DNA from: Ferruginibacter sp.
Lineage (GTDB): Bacteria > Bacteroidota > Bacteroidia > Chitinophagales > Chitinophagaceae
Reading direction: 5' to 3'
DNA: 14,626 bases
NCBI GenBank assembly: GCA_025362765.1
Contig: JANYFI010000692.1
Location: 1 to 14,626, forward strand
Shown: positions 1 to 7,637 of the stretch, one piece after another
Position numbering within the stretch: the stretch's first letter is position 1
Layout: each line of letters starts with the position of its first letter
Translations under genes and position numbers: made by a program
The notes under the pieces: model-generated
What the model was told of the DNA's origin: nothing
The model's input: the letters and a program-made list of their open reading frames with translations, nothing else
The model's database searches: none

Positions 1-119
1 TTGCTGCCGGTTACGTTGGTACGTTCGCCTATGTTTACAAAATTTGTTTCTGGCCGAACAACCAGTGGTTCTAATCCTGCCAGTCGTAAATAGGGCTTAA
101 TATATATTGGATCGCTCAT
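1..119 (-). CDS. metH: Methionine synthase, pterin/cobalamin half (5' part only)
   Basis: Only the first 39 codons are present; the gene continues past the left edge. The ATG is at 117-119. The translation begins [20 protein letters not shown] and then has [16 protein letters not shown], the opening of the pterin-binding (methyltetrahydrofolate) domain of cobalamin-dependent methionine synthase. In the one-chain enzyme this motif follows the homocysteine domain. Here it has its own start codon, so the enzyme is split, and the homocysteine-binding half is the minus-strand gene at 775-1791. The missing part should carry the pterin, B12-binding and possibly reactivation domains (inference from the family). 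An ORF6N gene separates the two halves by about 650 bp. Identification is firm from the motif, but the full architecture cannot be seen. Confidence 0.85.
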   Translation of the reverse strand, partial: MSDPIYIKPYLRLAGLEPLVVRPETNFVNIGERTNVTGS

Positions 120-127
120 AATTTTTT

Positions 128-148
128 GTTTTTAATTTCATCAGCAAC
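128..148. repeat. Imperfect direct repeat, left copy, flanking the ORF6N gene
   Basis: The segment reads GTTTTTAATTTCATCAGCAAC. A related segment, with a few extra bases before the shared CAGCAAC end, lies at 731-756 on the other side of the ORF6N gene. The two copies have the same order and orientation. They could be the scar of an insertion of the ORF6N gene into the metH operon. Because the sequence is AT-rich, chance similarity is also possible. Confidence 0.3.
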
Positions 149-197
149 AACTGTTATTACTTAATTTTTTTGCAGCTACAGATAATCTTTGTCTCCA

Positions 198-725
198 TTA
201 TCTCTTTTTCGGATAAGGAAAACCAATCGGGTCTCTTTTAACCGGATCAGGAGTTTGTAATAATTTTTTTAAAACGGTAAAAATGTTTTGAAGGTCTTTG
301 TCATGGGCCGTTAGCCTGTTTTCAATCTTTTCAATTTTTAAAAAAAGCTCCTTGTTGTCCAGTAGTACCTGCTTCATTTTGATAAACACCCGGATGATTT
401 GAATATTAACCTGGATAGCCGTTTCTGATTTGAGTACTGATGAGAGCATTGCTACACCTTGTTCAGTAAAAACGTACGGGAGTTTTCTTATACCACCACG
501 TCCCTGCATCTTTGATATCACATTTTGTGATATCAAAGATGCAAATTCTTCCGCCGTTAACTGGAACATAAAATCAACTGGAAATCTTTGATTATTTCTT
601 TTTACAGCCTGGTTTAAAGCAGAAGTTGGTACACCATAAATTTCTGCCAAATCTTTATCCAGCATAACTTTTAGGCCGCGTATCAGATGTACCCGGTCAA
701 TAATTAATTGTTCTGTAACTTCCAT
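198..725 (-). CDS. ORF6N domain-containing protein
   Basis: This 175-residue protein has the ORF6N domain, a DNA-binding-associated domain found in phage antirepressor-like proteins and in many chromosomal copies in Bacteroidota. Visible signatures are LDKDLAEIYGV (22-32), ALNQAVKRN (36-44), FPVDFMFQL (48-56) and LPYVFTEQGVAMLSSVL (82-98). The segment from about 120 to 157 is rich in Leu, Lys and Glu and probably helical or coiled coil. The tail is short and basic (YPKKR). The gene lies in the same orientation as the two metH halves and between them, only 49 bp after the upstream half, so it may be co-transcribed. It has no obvious metabolic link to methionine synthesis, which suggests insertion. 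The coding sequence contains a perfect 18-bp inverted repeat. The target of the protein is unknown; a regulator of a mobile element or a domesticated phage gene are both possible. Confidence 0.85.
   Translation of the reverse strand: MEVTEQLIIDRVHLIRGLKVMLDKDLAEIYGVPTSALNQAVKRNNQRFPVDFMFQLTAEEFASLISQNVISKMQGRGGIRKLPYVFTEQGVAMLSSVLKSETAIQVNIQIIRVFIKMKQVLLDNKELFLKIEKIENRLTAHDKDLQNIFTVLKKLLQTPDPVKRDPIGFPYPKKR
505..543. repeat. Perfect 18-bp inverted repeat inside the ORF6N gene
   Basis: The arms lie at 505-522 (TGCATCTTTGATATCACA) and 526-543 (its exact reverse complement), separated by three T residues at 523-525. The repeat covers codons for about residues 61-74 (ASLISQNVISKM) of the ORF6N protein. 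In related proteins this stretch is a short variable loop before the LPY..TEQG motif. A perfect 18-bp match with a 3-base loop would form a strong hairpin in RNA or a cruciform in DNA. Whether it is selected or an accident of codon choice cannot be told here. Confidence 0.85.
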
Positions 726-730
726 GCAAT

Positions 731-756
731 GTTTTAATTTTCATATAATCAGCAAC
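731..756. repeat. Imperfect direct repeat, right copy, flanking the ORF6N gene
   Basis: This is the partner of 128-148. It shares a TTTTAATTT core, a following CAT and the CAGCAAC end, with about five extra bases (ATAAT) before the end. It lies in the short gap between the ORF6N start and the end of the upstream metH half. Confidence 0.3.
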
Positions 757-774
757 TTTCATATCAATTATCTT

Positions 775-1791
775 TTACAACGCTTCTTCTAAAACAGGTA
801 ATACCCTTGGTTTATACTTGGCTACTTCGTCTGCAATGTGTTTGATATGATCCGGGGTTGTGCCGCAACATCCGCCTACAATATTCAGCCAGCCATTCGC
901 TGCCCATTCTTCGATAATATGAGCGGTTTCATGCGGTTGTTCATCATACTCACCAAATGCATTGGGCAATCCTGCATTGGGATAGGCTGATGTATAACAA
1001 CTGGCGATGGAAGACAACTCTTCAATATGCGGCCGCATTTCCTGCGCACCCAATGCGCAGTTAAGCCCAATGCTGATTGGATTAGCATGCTGCAAAGAAA
1101 TATAAAAAGCTTCCAGTGTTTGTCCGCTTAAAGTACGGCCACTGGCATCTGTAATGGTACCAGAAATCATTATGGGCAACTCAGGAATACCGTTTGTTCT
1201 GAAATAATTTTTGGCTGCATATACAGCGGCTTTTGCGTTGAGTGTGTCAAAGATTGTCTCAATAAGCAACAGGTCTACGCCGCCGTCTGCCAGTCCTTTT
1301 ATCTGTTCCGTGTAGGCTGCGGCTACTTCATCAAAAGTGACTGCACGAAAGCCGGGATTATTTACATCTGGCGACAACGACAATGTTTTATTCAGTGGCC
1401 CGATAGCGCCCGCCACAAAACGTGGCTTGTCTGGATTTTTTGCATTGTACTCATCTGCGGCTGTTCTGGCGCATTTCGCGGAAGCAATATTTAATTCATA
1501 CGCCAGCGATTGCATATCGTAATCGGCCTGGGCTATTACGGTACTGCTGAATGTATTGGTTTCAATAATATCTGCGCCAGCTTCCAGGTATTCTTTGTGA
1601 ATGCCAATAATAATATCGGGTTGGGTAATGCTGAGTAAATCATTATTGCCCTGTACATCGGTATGCCAGTCTTTAAAACGTTCGCCGCGATAATCCGCTT
1701 CTTTTAATTTATGCATTTGTATCATGGTGCCCATGGCGCCATCAATAATCAGTATTCTTTCTTTAAGGCAGTCTTTGAATGTTTTTTTCAT
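775..1791 (-). CDS. metH: Methionine synthase, homocysteine S-methyltransferase half
   Basis: This 338-residue protein is the N-terminal, homocysteine-binding module of B12-dependent methionine synthase as a stand-alone gene. It activates homocysteine on zinc so that it can accept the methyl group carried by cobalamin. The TIM-barrel opens with [12 protein letters not shown] (14-25). The three zinc ligands are visible: Cys245 in GLNCALG, and Cys308 and Cys309 in VGGCCGTTP. The reading frame extends upstream to 2001. I chose the ATG at 1789-1791 because family homology starts there and the 70 extra residues look like translated leader. The protein stops just after the barrel (VLPVLEEAL), so it must act with the pterin/cobalamin half, whose start is at 119. 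A structured leader candidate lies 39 bp upstream. Function is certain from the motifs; the split is seen directly. Confidence 0.93.
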   Translation of the reverse strand: MKKTFKDCLKERILIIDGAMGTMIQMHKLKEADYRGERFKDWHTDVQGNNDLLSITQPDIIIGIHKEYLEAGADIIETNTFSSTVIAQADYDMQSLAYELNIASAKCARTAADEYNAKNPDKPRFVAGAIGPLNKTLSLSPDVNNPGFRAVTFDEVAAAYTEQIKGLADGGVDLLLIETIFDTLNAKAAVYAAKNYFRTNGIPELPIMISGTITDASGRTLSGQTLEAFYISLQHANPISIGLNCALGAQEMRPHIEELSSIASCYTSAYPNAGLPNAFGEYDEQPHETAHIIEEWAANGWLNIVGGCCGTTPDHIKHIADEVAKYKPRVLPVLEEAL

Positions 1792-1811
1792 CGCTTTAAT
1801 AAAAGTTAAGT

Positions 1812-1823
1812 TATTAACTATTA
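1812..1823. repeat. 12-bp direct repeat, copy 1
   Basis: The sequence is TATTAACTATTA. An identical copy lies at 1899-1910. Together they bracket the foldable segment 1824-1898 upstream of metH and could be a target-site duplication. Twelve bases is longer than most, and the repeat is pure AT apart from one C, so chance is not excluded. Confidence 0.5.
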
Positions 1824-1829
1824 GTTTAG

Positions 1830-1890
1830 GTGAGTTATCCGCCACGGGGGACAGGCTACAACGATGTTGATCATTGCTGTTTTTGCTCAC
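1830..1890 (-). promoter_or_regulatory. Structured leader candidate upstream of metH
   Basis: Read on the minus strand, the same sense as metH, three nested helices can form. The outer one is GTGAG with CTCAC (1890-1886 with 1834-1830). The middle one is ACAG with CTGT (1880-1877 with 1854-1851). The inner one is a 7-bp hairpin, CAATGAT-CAAC-ATCGTTG (1876-1859), with a TAGC bulge below it. One inner pair is G-U and works only in the minus-strand RNA, which favours transcription with metH. The outer stem ends 39 bases from the ATG. I could not match it to a cobalamin or SAM riboswitch consensus. It may be a cis-regulatory RNA or a small inserted repeat, since direct repeats flank it. Confidence 0.3.
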
Positions 1891-1898
1891 AAAAAATA

Positions 1899-1910
1899 TA
1901 TTAACTATTA
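1899..1910. repeat. 12-bp direct repeat, copy 2
   Basis: This is an identical copy of 1812-1823 on the far side of the foldable segment; identity stops at both edges (T/A on the left, G/A on the right). Confidence 0.5.
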
Positions 1911-1933
1911 AACGAGAATCAAATCCGGAGAAG

Positions 1934-2152
1934 ATGTGGGAATTGCTTTCGTTTATTAGTTCATTTCCCTTTAGAAAGGGTATTGAATACAGGCTGAACA
2001 ATAAACAAATCCACCCGTATCAGTTGCGAAATTATAACAACTTGATGGTTTTGCAAAATGGGTGTTTTAGAAATGGGTTTTCAACAGGCCACGTTCTGAA
2101 GCAGCTAAAGGAAATAGGGATACCCATTGCAGCAAAGGGACGGCCGCGATGA
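1934..2152 (+). CDS. Possible small uncharacterised ORF or remnant
   Basis: An ATG at 1934 opens a 72-codon frame beginning [16 protein letters not shown] and ending [15 protein letters not shown] do not recognise the protein. It runs against the flanking minus-strand genes, has no clear promoter or ribosome binding site, and lies wholly between recR and metH. The basic C-terminus and balanced composition are slightly protein-like, but a frame of this length in AT-rich DNA can arise by chance. It may be the decayed end of a lost gene. Confidence 0.2.
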   Translation: MWELLSFISSFPFRKGIEYRLNNKQIHPYQLRNYNNLMVLQNGCFRNGFSTGHVLKQLKEIGIPIAAKGRPR

Positions 2153-2210
2153 AGCCTGGATGCAAACGAGCCTGCTTTGAGGCTGCTGACATTATATCCA
2201 ACGGAGCCAT

Positions 2211-2834
2211 TTAACTGCCGGCATTAATATAATTTTCTACTGGTATCCGGTTGCTGATACTCTTGGCGAGGGTCATTTCATCAGCATATTCCAGTTCACC
2301 TCCAAAGGCAATGCCACGGGCGATGGTGGTAATTTTTATGGGGTACGCTTTTAATTTTTTCCCGATGTAGTAAATCGTAGTATCGCCCTGTATGTTGGCG
2401 TTAAGGGCAAAAATGATTTCTGTTATTTGTTCTGATTGTACCCGTTTTACCAGGCTGTCAATGGTTAACTGGTCGGGCCCAATGCCATCCAACGGTGAAA
2501 TAATACCGCCCAATACATGGTAAATTCCATTGAATTGCTGGGTACTTTCTATTGCAATGACGTCGCGGATATTTTCAACCACGCACAGCAAATCCTGCTT
2601 GCGGGCGTAGTTACTGCAAATATTGCAGAGTGCCGCATCTGAAATATTATGGCAGCGGGAACAAAATTTTATTTCCGCTCTCATCAGCGAAATGGCTTCG
2701 CTAAAACGGGTAACATCTGTAACATCCTGCTTAATTAAATGGAGTACCAGCCGGAGCGCTGTTTTTTTTCCAATACCAGGTAAGCGGGCAAATTCATTTA
2801 CTGCATTTTCCAAAAGAGAAGAAGAAAAGACCAT
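2211..2834 (-). CDS. recR: Recombination mediator protein RecR
   Basis: RecR works with RecO (and RecF) to load RecA onto SSB-coated single-stranded DNA at gaps. The protein is 207 residues, the normal length. In order it shows the helix-hairpin-helix segment [14 protein letters not shown] (15-28), a four-cysteine zinc finger (Cys58, Cys61, Cys70, Cys73), and a Toprim domain starting [10 protein letters not shown], with the acidic residue at Glu87. The Toprim domain continues through [16 protein letters not shown] (108-123) to [22 protein letters not shown] (172-193, key residues GGELEY and DE). The start is ATG at 2832-2834. It faces the same way as its neighbours but lies in gaps of about 185 bp upstream and more than 400 bp downstream, so it is probably transcribed alone. 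Identification is certain. Confidence 0.97.
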   Translation of the reverse strand: MVFSSSLLENAVNEFARLPGIGKKTALRLVLHLIKQDVTDVTRFSEAISLMRAEIKFCSRCHNISDAALCNICSNYARKQDLLCVVENIRDVIAIESTQQFNGIYHVLGGIISPLDGIGPDQLTIDSLVKRVQSEQITEIIFALNANIQGDTTIYYIGKKLKAYPIKITTIARGIAFGGELEYADEMTLAKSISNRIPVENYINAGS

Positions 2835-2882
2835 AACGCAAATTTAAATGATAATGTGGGTAATTGATAACTGATAATTTTT

Positions 2883-3017
2883 TAATGGATAATACCAAAA
2901 TTGACGGCTAATGCTTACCTGTTTTAAACTAATAATCTATCAGTGAATGTCGTAATGAATTACTTGAAGTTTTCGGAGCAGGCTATTATCAACTAGCTGT
3001 TAAAAAATTATCCATTA
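2883..3017. repeat. 11-bp inverted repeat spanning the recR upstream gap
   Basis: TAATGGATAAT at 2883-2893 has its exact reverse complement at 3007-3017, 113 bp away. The pair almost fills the 185-bp gap between recR and the lipoprotein gene. It could mark the ends of a small inserted element, but the region is low-complexity AT-rich sequence with several ATAACTGATAA-like runs, so the evidence is weak. Confidence 0.3.
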
Positions 3018-3019
3018 GA

Positions 3020-4417
3020 TCAAAGTTCTATTTCCCGCTCGTTTTCAAAATTTGCTTTGATGGTTAATTTTTTATCAAGGGTAAGGGCATGTTCGGGTTG
3101 AATTTTCTTTTCGTAATTGCCCGGATCCCAAATGCCATTGTTATTGGCGTCATACAAAATACGCAATTCGTATTCTCCCGGTGCAAAGAACCTGTCGGTC
3201 CATTCACGACCGGTAACTTTTACTGATTTTACTACTTCCGAAGAATTTAAAAATTGAATAACAGGGTGTCGGGTAGAATCTAATTTAGAAAATCGCAGTG
3301 TTAAAATACCATAGTCAGCTTCTTTTTTTGTTTGAAATTTCAGCGTGTCAGACTTTGCCAATACGTTATTGGCCGTATCAGCAATAGCATCTTTGGGAAG
3401 AACTAAACGATAAGCAGTTTCCAACGGCCACTTATTTGTAATAGTTATTATTTTACGGGTACTGTCTAATAAAATAGCAGCATCGGCTATTTTGTTATAA
3501 TTAGTATCGGTCAATAGTATTTTTGAACTGTCGAAAAGTTTTAATTTATTGTTGAAGGTGAGTACGAGGTTGGTTAGCACATCCTGCGGGCCATTGGTAC
3601 CAAGGCTGGTAGTGAATTTTAATTTTTTAACAGCAGAAGGTTTTACAGCAACAGCAGTTTTTTTCTTAAGATCTTTTTCCTCTTCGTATGCGTACATTCT
3701 TACTGAATCATTTTTACCATTTATCCTGATATCTTCATCAACAAAAGCGAAACTTTCAATTTTAGAATTGTAGGTTTTGCCACCATCGCCATCTTTCAAC
3801 GCATATAGTTTGTATACGCCTTCTGATAGATTGGTAAAAGTAAAAATGCCATTTCGGTCAATCCTCGCAATGTAATTGGGCTTCCTTGTTTCTACGGTAG
3901 AATCCACTGCATCCCGATACAATAGCGCCTGCAGCGTACTGTCGGGCTTTCCGGTTTCCGCCATAATAACCTTTCCGCTTAGTTTTAGCGAATCAATGGT
4001 ATTGCCGGTTGAAAATACATAGGTAAAGTCTTTAAACGGATTATTTTCATTATTGTCAACAATGGCGTTACCAAAATTGATGGCATAGGTTGTATTGTCC
4101 AGCAGGGTATCTTTTAATTTAACACTAACTTCTTTTAATTTAAAACTAATGATAGGAAATGATTTGGGATAAGGCGATACAATTACATTTTTTTGCGGCT
4201 CCAGCACATTGATGTATTCATCAAAAACCAACGTAATTTTGTTGCCTGTAAAATGGGTGGACAGTAATTTAGGCATGGCGCTCACCAATACCGGAGGAAT
4301 TGTATCTCTTGGTCCACCAGTGGGGGCGCCAATTTGTGCGCAACCTGCTCCCGTTACCGATATAAAATACAGTATAAAAACAGCGGCAACAGCATATAAT
4401 ACATTTATAATTTTCAT
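3020..4417 (-). CDS. Ig-like domain lipoprotein (Bacteroidota type)
   Basis: This 465-residue protein is exported and lipid-anchored. A hydrophobic signal peptide (about 5-25) ends in a lipobox, TGAGC, giving lipidated Cys26. The mature start CAQIGAPTGGPRDTIPPVLV is typical of a conserved Bacteroidota lipoprotein family. A bacterial Ig-like (Big_5 type) domain covers about 40-135, with ITLVFDEYINV and the closing FKDFTYVFSTG. The middle (about 145-235) looks like a carboxypeptidase-regulatory-like beta domain (IARIDRNGIFTFTNLSEGVYKLYALKDGDG). A second Ig-like domain follows at about 268-365 (LVLTFNNKLKLFD). The C-terminus has an acidic turn, DANNNGIWDPGNY, that may bind calcium. No catalytic motif is seen. 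The role is unknown and probably structural at the cell surface. A TAnnTTTG box lies 18 bp upstream. Confidence 0.8.
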   Translation of the reverse strand: MKIINVLYAVAAVFILYFISVTGAGCAQIGAPTGGPRDTIPPVLVSAMPKLLSTHFTGNKITLVFDEYINVLEPQKNVIVSPYPKSFPIISFKLKEVSVKLKDTLLDNTTYAINFGNAIVDNNENNPFKDFTYVFSTGNTIDSLKLSGKVIMAETGKPDSTLQALLYRDAVDSTVETRKPNYIARIDRNGIFTFTNLSEGVYKLYALKDGDGGKTYNSKIESFAFVDEDIRINGKNDSVRMYAYEEEKDLKKKTAVAVKPSAVKKLKFTTSLGTNGPQDVLTNLVLTFNNKLKLFDSSKILLTDTNYNKIADAAILLDSTRKIITITNKWPLETAYRLVLPKDAIADTANNVLAKSDTLKFQTKKEADYGILTLRFSKLDSTRHPVIQFLNSSEVVKSVKVTGREWTDRFFAPGEYELRILYDANNNGIWDPGNYEKKIQPEHALTLDKKLTIKANFENEREIEL

Positions 4418-4434
4418 TCAGTCGTCTTGAACTG

Positions 4435-4442
4435 CAAACTTA
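4435..4442 (-). promoter_or_regulatory. Promoter -7 box candidate for the Ig-like lipoprotein gene
   Basis: On the minus strand the sequence is TAAGTTTG, a match to the Bacteroidota -7 consensus TAnnTTTG. It lies 18 bp upstream of the ATG, in the 70-bp gap after the helicase gene. I found no good -33 TTG at the expected distance, so support is partial. Confidence 0.4.
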
Positions 4443-4487
4443 AAGCCTTTATGTTGTTTGCCGCATTGCTAAAATCATAAAATTGCT

Positions 4488-7400
4488 TTAAGAAATTTCT
4501 TCCTCTTCAGTAAGCTCATGCAGTGCCACGGCCAATTTGTTGTCTTTTACAAAATTGCACCAGTGACAATCAGGTTTGCCGCAACCTATATAAAATTCCC
4601 GGGCCTGTATTTTTGACCAAACAGTTTTAATTTGTTGTTTTACAGTTTCTATATCAGCAGGGTTGATGATAATTTTTTCCTTGCGGTATGCTTTCTTTTT
4701 ATCGGGCTCTACAAAATCAAATTCGGTGCTAATAACCACCCATCCTTTCTGCCCATAATTATCTACCAATATTTTGTAAAAAACCGCCTGCCTCCAGTAA
4801 TCACCTCCGTTCGGATCCTTGTCGTTTGGCGCTTTCATTTTGGGTAAGGCATTGTCAATATTGCCACTTTTATAATCCACCACATTAATTTCCTTTCCGT
4901 TAAATTCCAGTTTATCCAGCTTGCCTTTTAGTGGTACACCATTCACCACCACTCCGGTAATATTTCTTTCCACCGTCACTATTTTATTCCAGCTATCAAT
5001 GTATTTTTCATAGTATTGCGGCAACACCATTGCACCTTGTTCCATCCTTCGGGCAAATTCTTCTTCGGTAAAATTTTCCCGGTGTTTACGCAGGTAGCGG
5101 CTAAAGTCTTCTACCATTTCTTCTTTTGGCGGGAAGCTTTTGTTGTCGCTGGCCAGCATTTTAGTAAACAGCTTTTCCAATGCGTGGTGGATGGCGCTTC
5201 CAAATTCAAGCGTTTCGCTTTTACCTGCGGGAATGCGGATTAAATTTTTGTAATAAAAGCCTAATGGACAATCAAGGTAAGCGCTCAGTGCGGTTACATT
5301 CATGGTAAACTTGTCGAGTAAAGCTGAAATAAAATCTTCTTCGCTTTTTTCAATTTCCGGCGCCATGGCCGTAAACTGCAGTTGCTGAAACGCCATCATA
5401 TCTGCCTCAGACAAGGCGATACGTTGTATAGGTATGGAATGTTGCTCTAAAATTTCTGCGATAAACATAGATGGTTCCATTTCTTTTCCATCATTTTTAT
5501 ATTTTGACCAGGAAATATGCAGGTGCTTTTCCGCCCTGGTTAATGCCACATAAAATAACCGCCTTAATTCTTCTTCTTCTCCGGCTGCCGGCTGAGAGGA
5601 AAAGAGGGTGTCCGGCATTTTGTAGCCACCAGCGGGTTTGCGCTTTTTTTCCCAACTGGAAGCATTGGTGCCGGCAAAAAATACATATTCAAATTCAAGT
5701 CCCTTGCTGCCGTGGGCCGTTAACAGGTTTACCCCCTTATCGCTTCCGGAAACCTGTGTGAGTGGCAGTTTCAACTCCTCTTTTTCCATCAGGTCAATAA
5801 TCTTTACCAGGTCGTCTAAATTTAAAAACGGATTGCGGGCAGTTTCCTCTTTTATAAAATCAAACAGTTTGGTAAGCAATTGCATCAGCATTACCTTATC
5901 ATCACTTTGCATAATGTAGTTCAGTACGCCGGCAGTGTGTATGATCTTTTCAAACAATTGTTGCAGCGTAACATTCGATACATCGGAGATCAGTTTTTCG
6001 ATAATACCACTGAAGTTTTTTAGTTTTTCGTTGATGCCTGTATCAAATAAATCTTTTGCCGGGGCATTGGCTTTATCATACAATAATTTGCGAATAGATG
6101 TAGGCTCATTATTATATCTTTTTTTATTTACCTCTACCGTAATTTTTGCAATTTCTATTGGGGGGATGTGGTAAAAATCGTAGTGCAGTATTTCAAACAA
6201 CATTTTATCACCGCCATAAGGAATATCATGTTCGGCAGTTAAATACCGAAGTATTGATAGAATTTTTTTAGCAAAAGGATGTTCCAGGATATTCAGCGAA
6301 CGCTTGCTGAAGAGGGGGATTTTTTTCAGGCGCAGGAAAGTTGCCAGCTCTTCACCATATTTATTTTCTTTATAAATAACGGCGATTTTTCCAGGCGCAA
6401 TACCCTTCTGAAGCAAGTCTTCAATATCATTGGCGATGCCACCCATTTCATCCCGTACTGAATTGTATTCTGTTATTACCGGTTGATTCAGTAAGGCTTT
6501 CAGTGTTTCCCTGGAAGCAACCAACTCCTTGCTTAATCCCGGAATTTGTTTTACCAGCCGTTCTTCGTTTTTATTGATAAGTGTTTTGGATATATCCAGA
6601 ATTGGCTGGGTGCTACGGTAATTGCTGGTAAGTACTACAGTTTTTAACGAGGCTACATATTGATCAGCAAAGCCAAGCATGTTTTCAACATTCGCTCCCT
6701 GAAAACGGTAAATGCTCTGGTCATCATCGCCTACCACAAATATATTTGGCGTATCCCAATAATTAATCAGCAACTGTACCAGCCTGTTTTGTGTACCGCT
6801 GGTATCCTGAAATTCATCTACCAAAATATAGCGAAAACGTTCCTGGTAATCTGAGAGAACATTGGGATTGTCTTCAAAAACTTTAATTACCCAATTGATC
6901 ATGTCGTCAAAATCGTAGCGGTTTTTTTGCCGCATCAACCGCTGGTAATTATCAAACTCATTTACCGCCGCCCGTAACTTTTCAGCCTTTTCAATCTCTT
7001 CATCAATTTTATCCTGTTTAAGATCTCCCGCATTAAATTGTTTGTATTTTCTTTTGTACACAAACTCATCTCTCAGTGGAAGGTCTTTTACAAAATCGTT
7101 TATTTTTTCATTGATTAATTCAGGCGACCAACCTTCCCTTTTCATGTTGCTGAATAAATTGCGCAGGTTGTTTACTTCATAATATACATCGCCCCGGTAT
7201 CGCTTTAGCGGATGATCTTTTTTAAAATTATCTATCAGTGTTTTGAACAATTGAATACTTTCCAGTTCGGAAATAGCATCCAGCGAATTCTTTTCAAACA
7301 GCGGCAAATTGTCCTGTATCACCTCATTGCAGAAAGCATGGAATGTGTAAATGTTCACCTTGTAGGCATCGGCGCCTATAAATTGCTGTAACCTGCGCCG

Positions 7401-7637
7401 CATAGCAATAGCGCCGGCGTCGGTGTAAGTAAGACATAAAATATTTTCAGGCAACGCATCGGTATCGAGCAATATTTTGCCAATGCGTGCCGCCAGTATT
7501 TGTGTTTTGCCTGTGCCCGGTCCTGCAATAACCATTACCGGCCCTTCGATGGTATCTACAGCAATGCGTTGTTGTTCGTTGAGTTTTTTGTATTCTTCGG
7601 TAAATTTATTTTGTAGCTGTTGTTGATATGTTTGCAT
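4488..7637 (-). CDS. UvrD-like helicase with C-terminal iron-sulfur PD-(D/E)XK nuclease
   Basis: This 1049-residue protein joins a superfamily 1A helicase to a RecB/AddB-type nuclease, so it probably processes DNA ends or branched DNA in repair. Helicase motifs are all visible: Walker A GPGTGKT (39-45, Lys44), Walker B DEFQDT (274-279), GDDDQSIYRFQGA (303-315), NYRST (339-343), the LTAHGSKGLEF motif around His642, and ALTRAEKH around Arg701. The nuclease has Asp908 in GKLDKLE and Asp921 plus Lys923 in VVDYKSG. Four cysteines fit the AddB/Cas4 iron-sulfur staple: Cys790 in YLDCPLGFYY, and Cys1019, Cys1024 and Cys1027 in CGKPDCHWC. It resembles the ATP-dependent helicase/PD-(D/E)XK fusions annotated in Bacteroidota rather than a standard AddAB pair. 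No AddA- or AddB-like partner is in the window. The start is ATG at 7635-7637. Confidence 0.93.
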   Translation of the reverse strand: MQTYQQQLQNKFTEEYKKLNEQQRIAVDTIEGPVMVIAGPGTGKTQILAARIGKILLDTDALPENILCLTYTDAGAIAMRRRLQQFIGADAYKVNIYTFHAFCNEVIQDNLPLFEKNSLDAISELESIQLFKTLIDNFKKDHPLKRYRGDVYYEVNNLRNLFSNMKREGWSPELINEKINDFVKDLPLRDEFVYKRKYKQFNAGDLKQDKIDEEIEKAEKLRAAVNEFDNYQRLMRQKNRYDFDDMINWVIKVFEDNPNVLSDYQERFRYILVDEFQDTSGTQNRLVQLLINYWDTPNIFVVGDDDQSIYRFQGANVENMLGFADQYVASLKTVVLTSNYRSTQPILDISKTLINKNEERLVKQIPGLSKELVASRETLKALLNQPVITEYNSVRDEMGGIANDIEDLLQKGIAPGKIAVIYKENKYGEELATFLRLKKIPLFSKRSLNILEHPFAKKILSILRYLTAEHDIPYGGDKMLFEILHYDFYHIPPIEIAKITVEVNKKRYNNEPTSIRKLLYDKANAPAKDLFDTGINEKLKNFSGIIEKLISDVSNVTLQQLFEKIIHTAGVLNYIMQSDDKVMLMQLLTKLFDFIKEETARNPFLNLDDLVKIIDLMEKEELKLPLTQVSGSDKGVNLLTAHGSKGLEFEYVFFAGTNASSWEKKRKPAGGYKMPDTLFSSQPAAGEEEELRRLFYVALTRAEKHLHISWSKYKNDGKEMEPSMFIAEILEQHSIPIQRIALSEADMMAFQQLQFTAMAPEIEKSEEDFISALLDKFTMNVTALSAYLDCPLGFYYKNLIRIPAGKSETLEFGSAIHHALEKLFTKMLASDNKSFPPKEEMVEDFSRYLRKHRENFTEEEFARRMEQGAMVLPQYYEKYIDSWNKIVTVERNITGVVVNGVPLKGKLDKLEFNGKEINVVDYKSGNIDNALPKMKAPNDKDPNGGDYWRQAVFYKILVDNYGQKGWVVISTEFDFVEPDKKKAYRKEKIIINPADIETVKQQIKTVWSKIQAREFYIGCGKPDCHWCNFVKDNKLAVALHELTEEEEIS

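Larger units (their letters stand above)
1792..2210. other. 419-bp gap between recR and the metH half
   Basis: This gap holds a foldable 75-bp segment flanked by 12-bp direct repeats (1812-1910), a weak plus-strand reading frame (1934-2152), a CCCTTT/AAAGGG inverted repeat with a 2-bp spacer (1967-1980), and a weak AGCCT/AGGCT hairpin (2169-2184) just beyond the 3' end of recR. The hairpin has no following T-run, so it is a poor terminator. I found no TAnnTTTG box that clearly serves metH. Confidence 0.6.

Noticed and set aside
1792..2001. N-terminal extension of the metH homocysteine half to an ATG at 2001
   Set aside because: The 70 extra residues do not resemble the family, cross the direct-repeat-flanked segment, and precede a good ATG exactly where homology begins.
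2839..2846. TAnnTTTG match (TAAATTTG on the minus strand) just before recR
   Set aside because: It lies only 4 bp from the start codon and has no -33 element, so it would imply a leaderless transcript. In AT-rich DNA it is probably chance.
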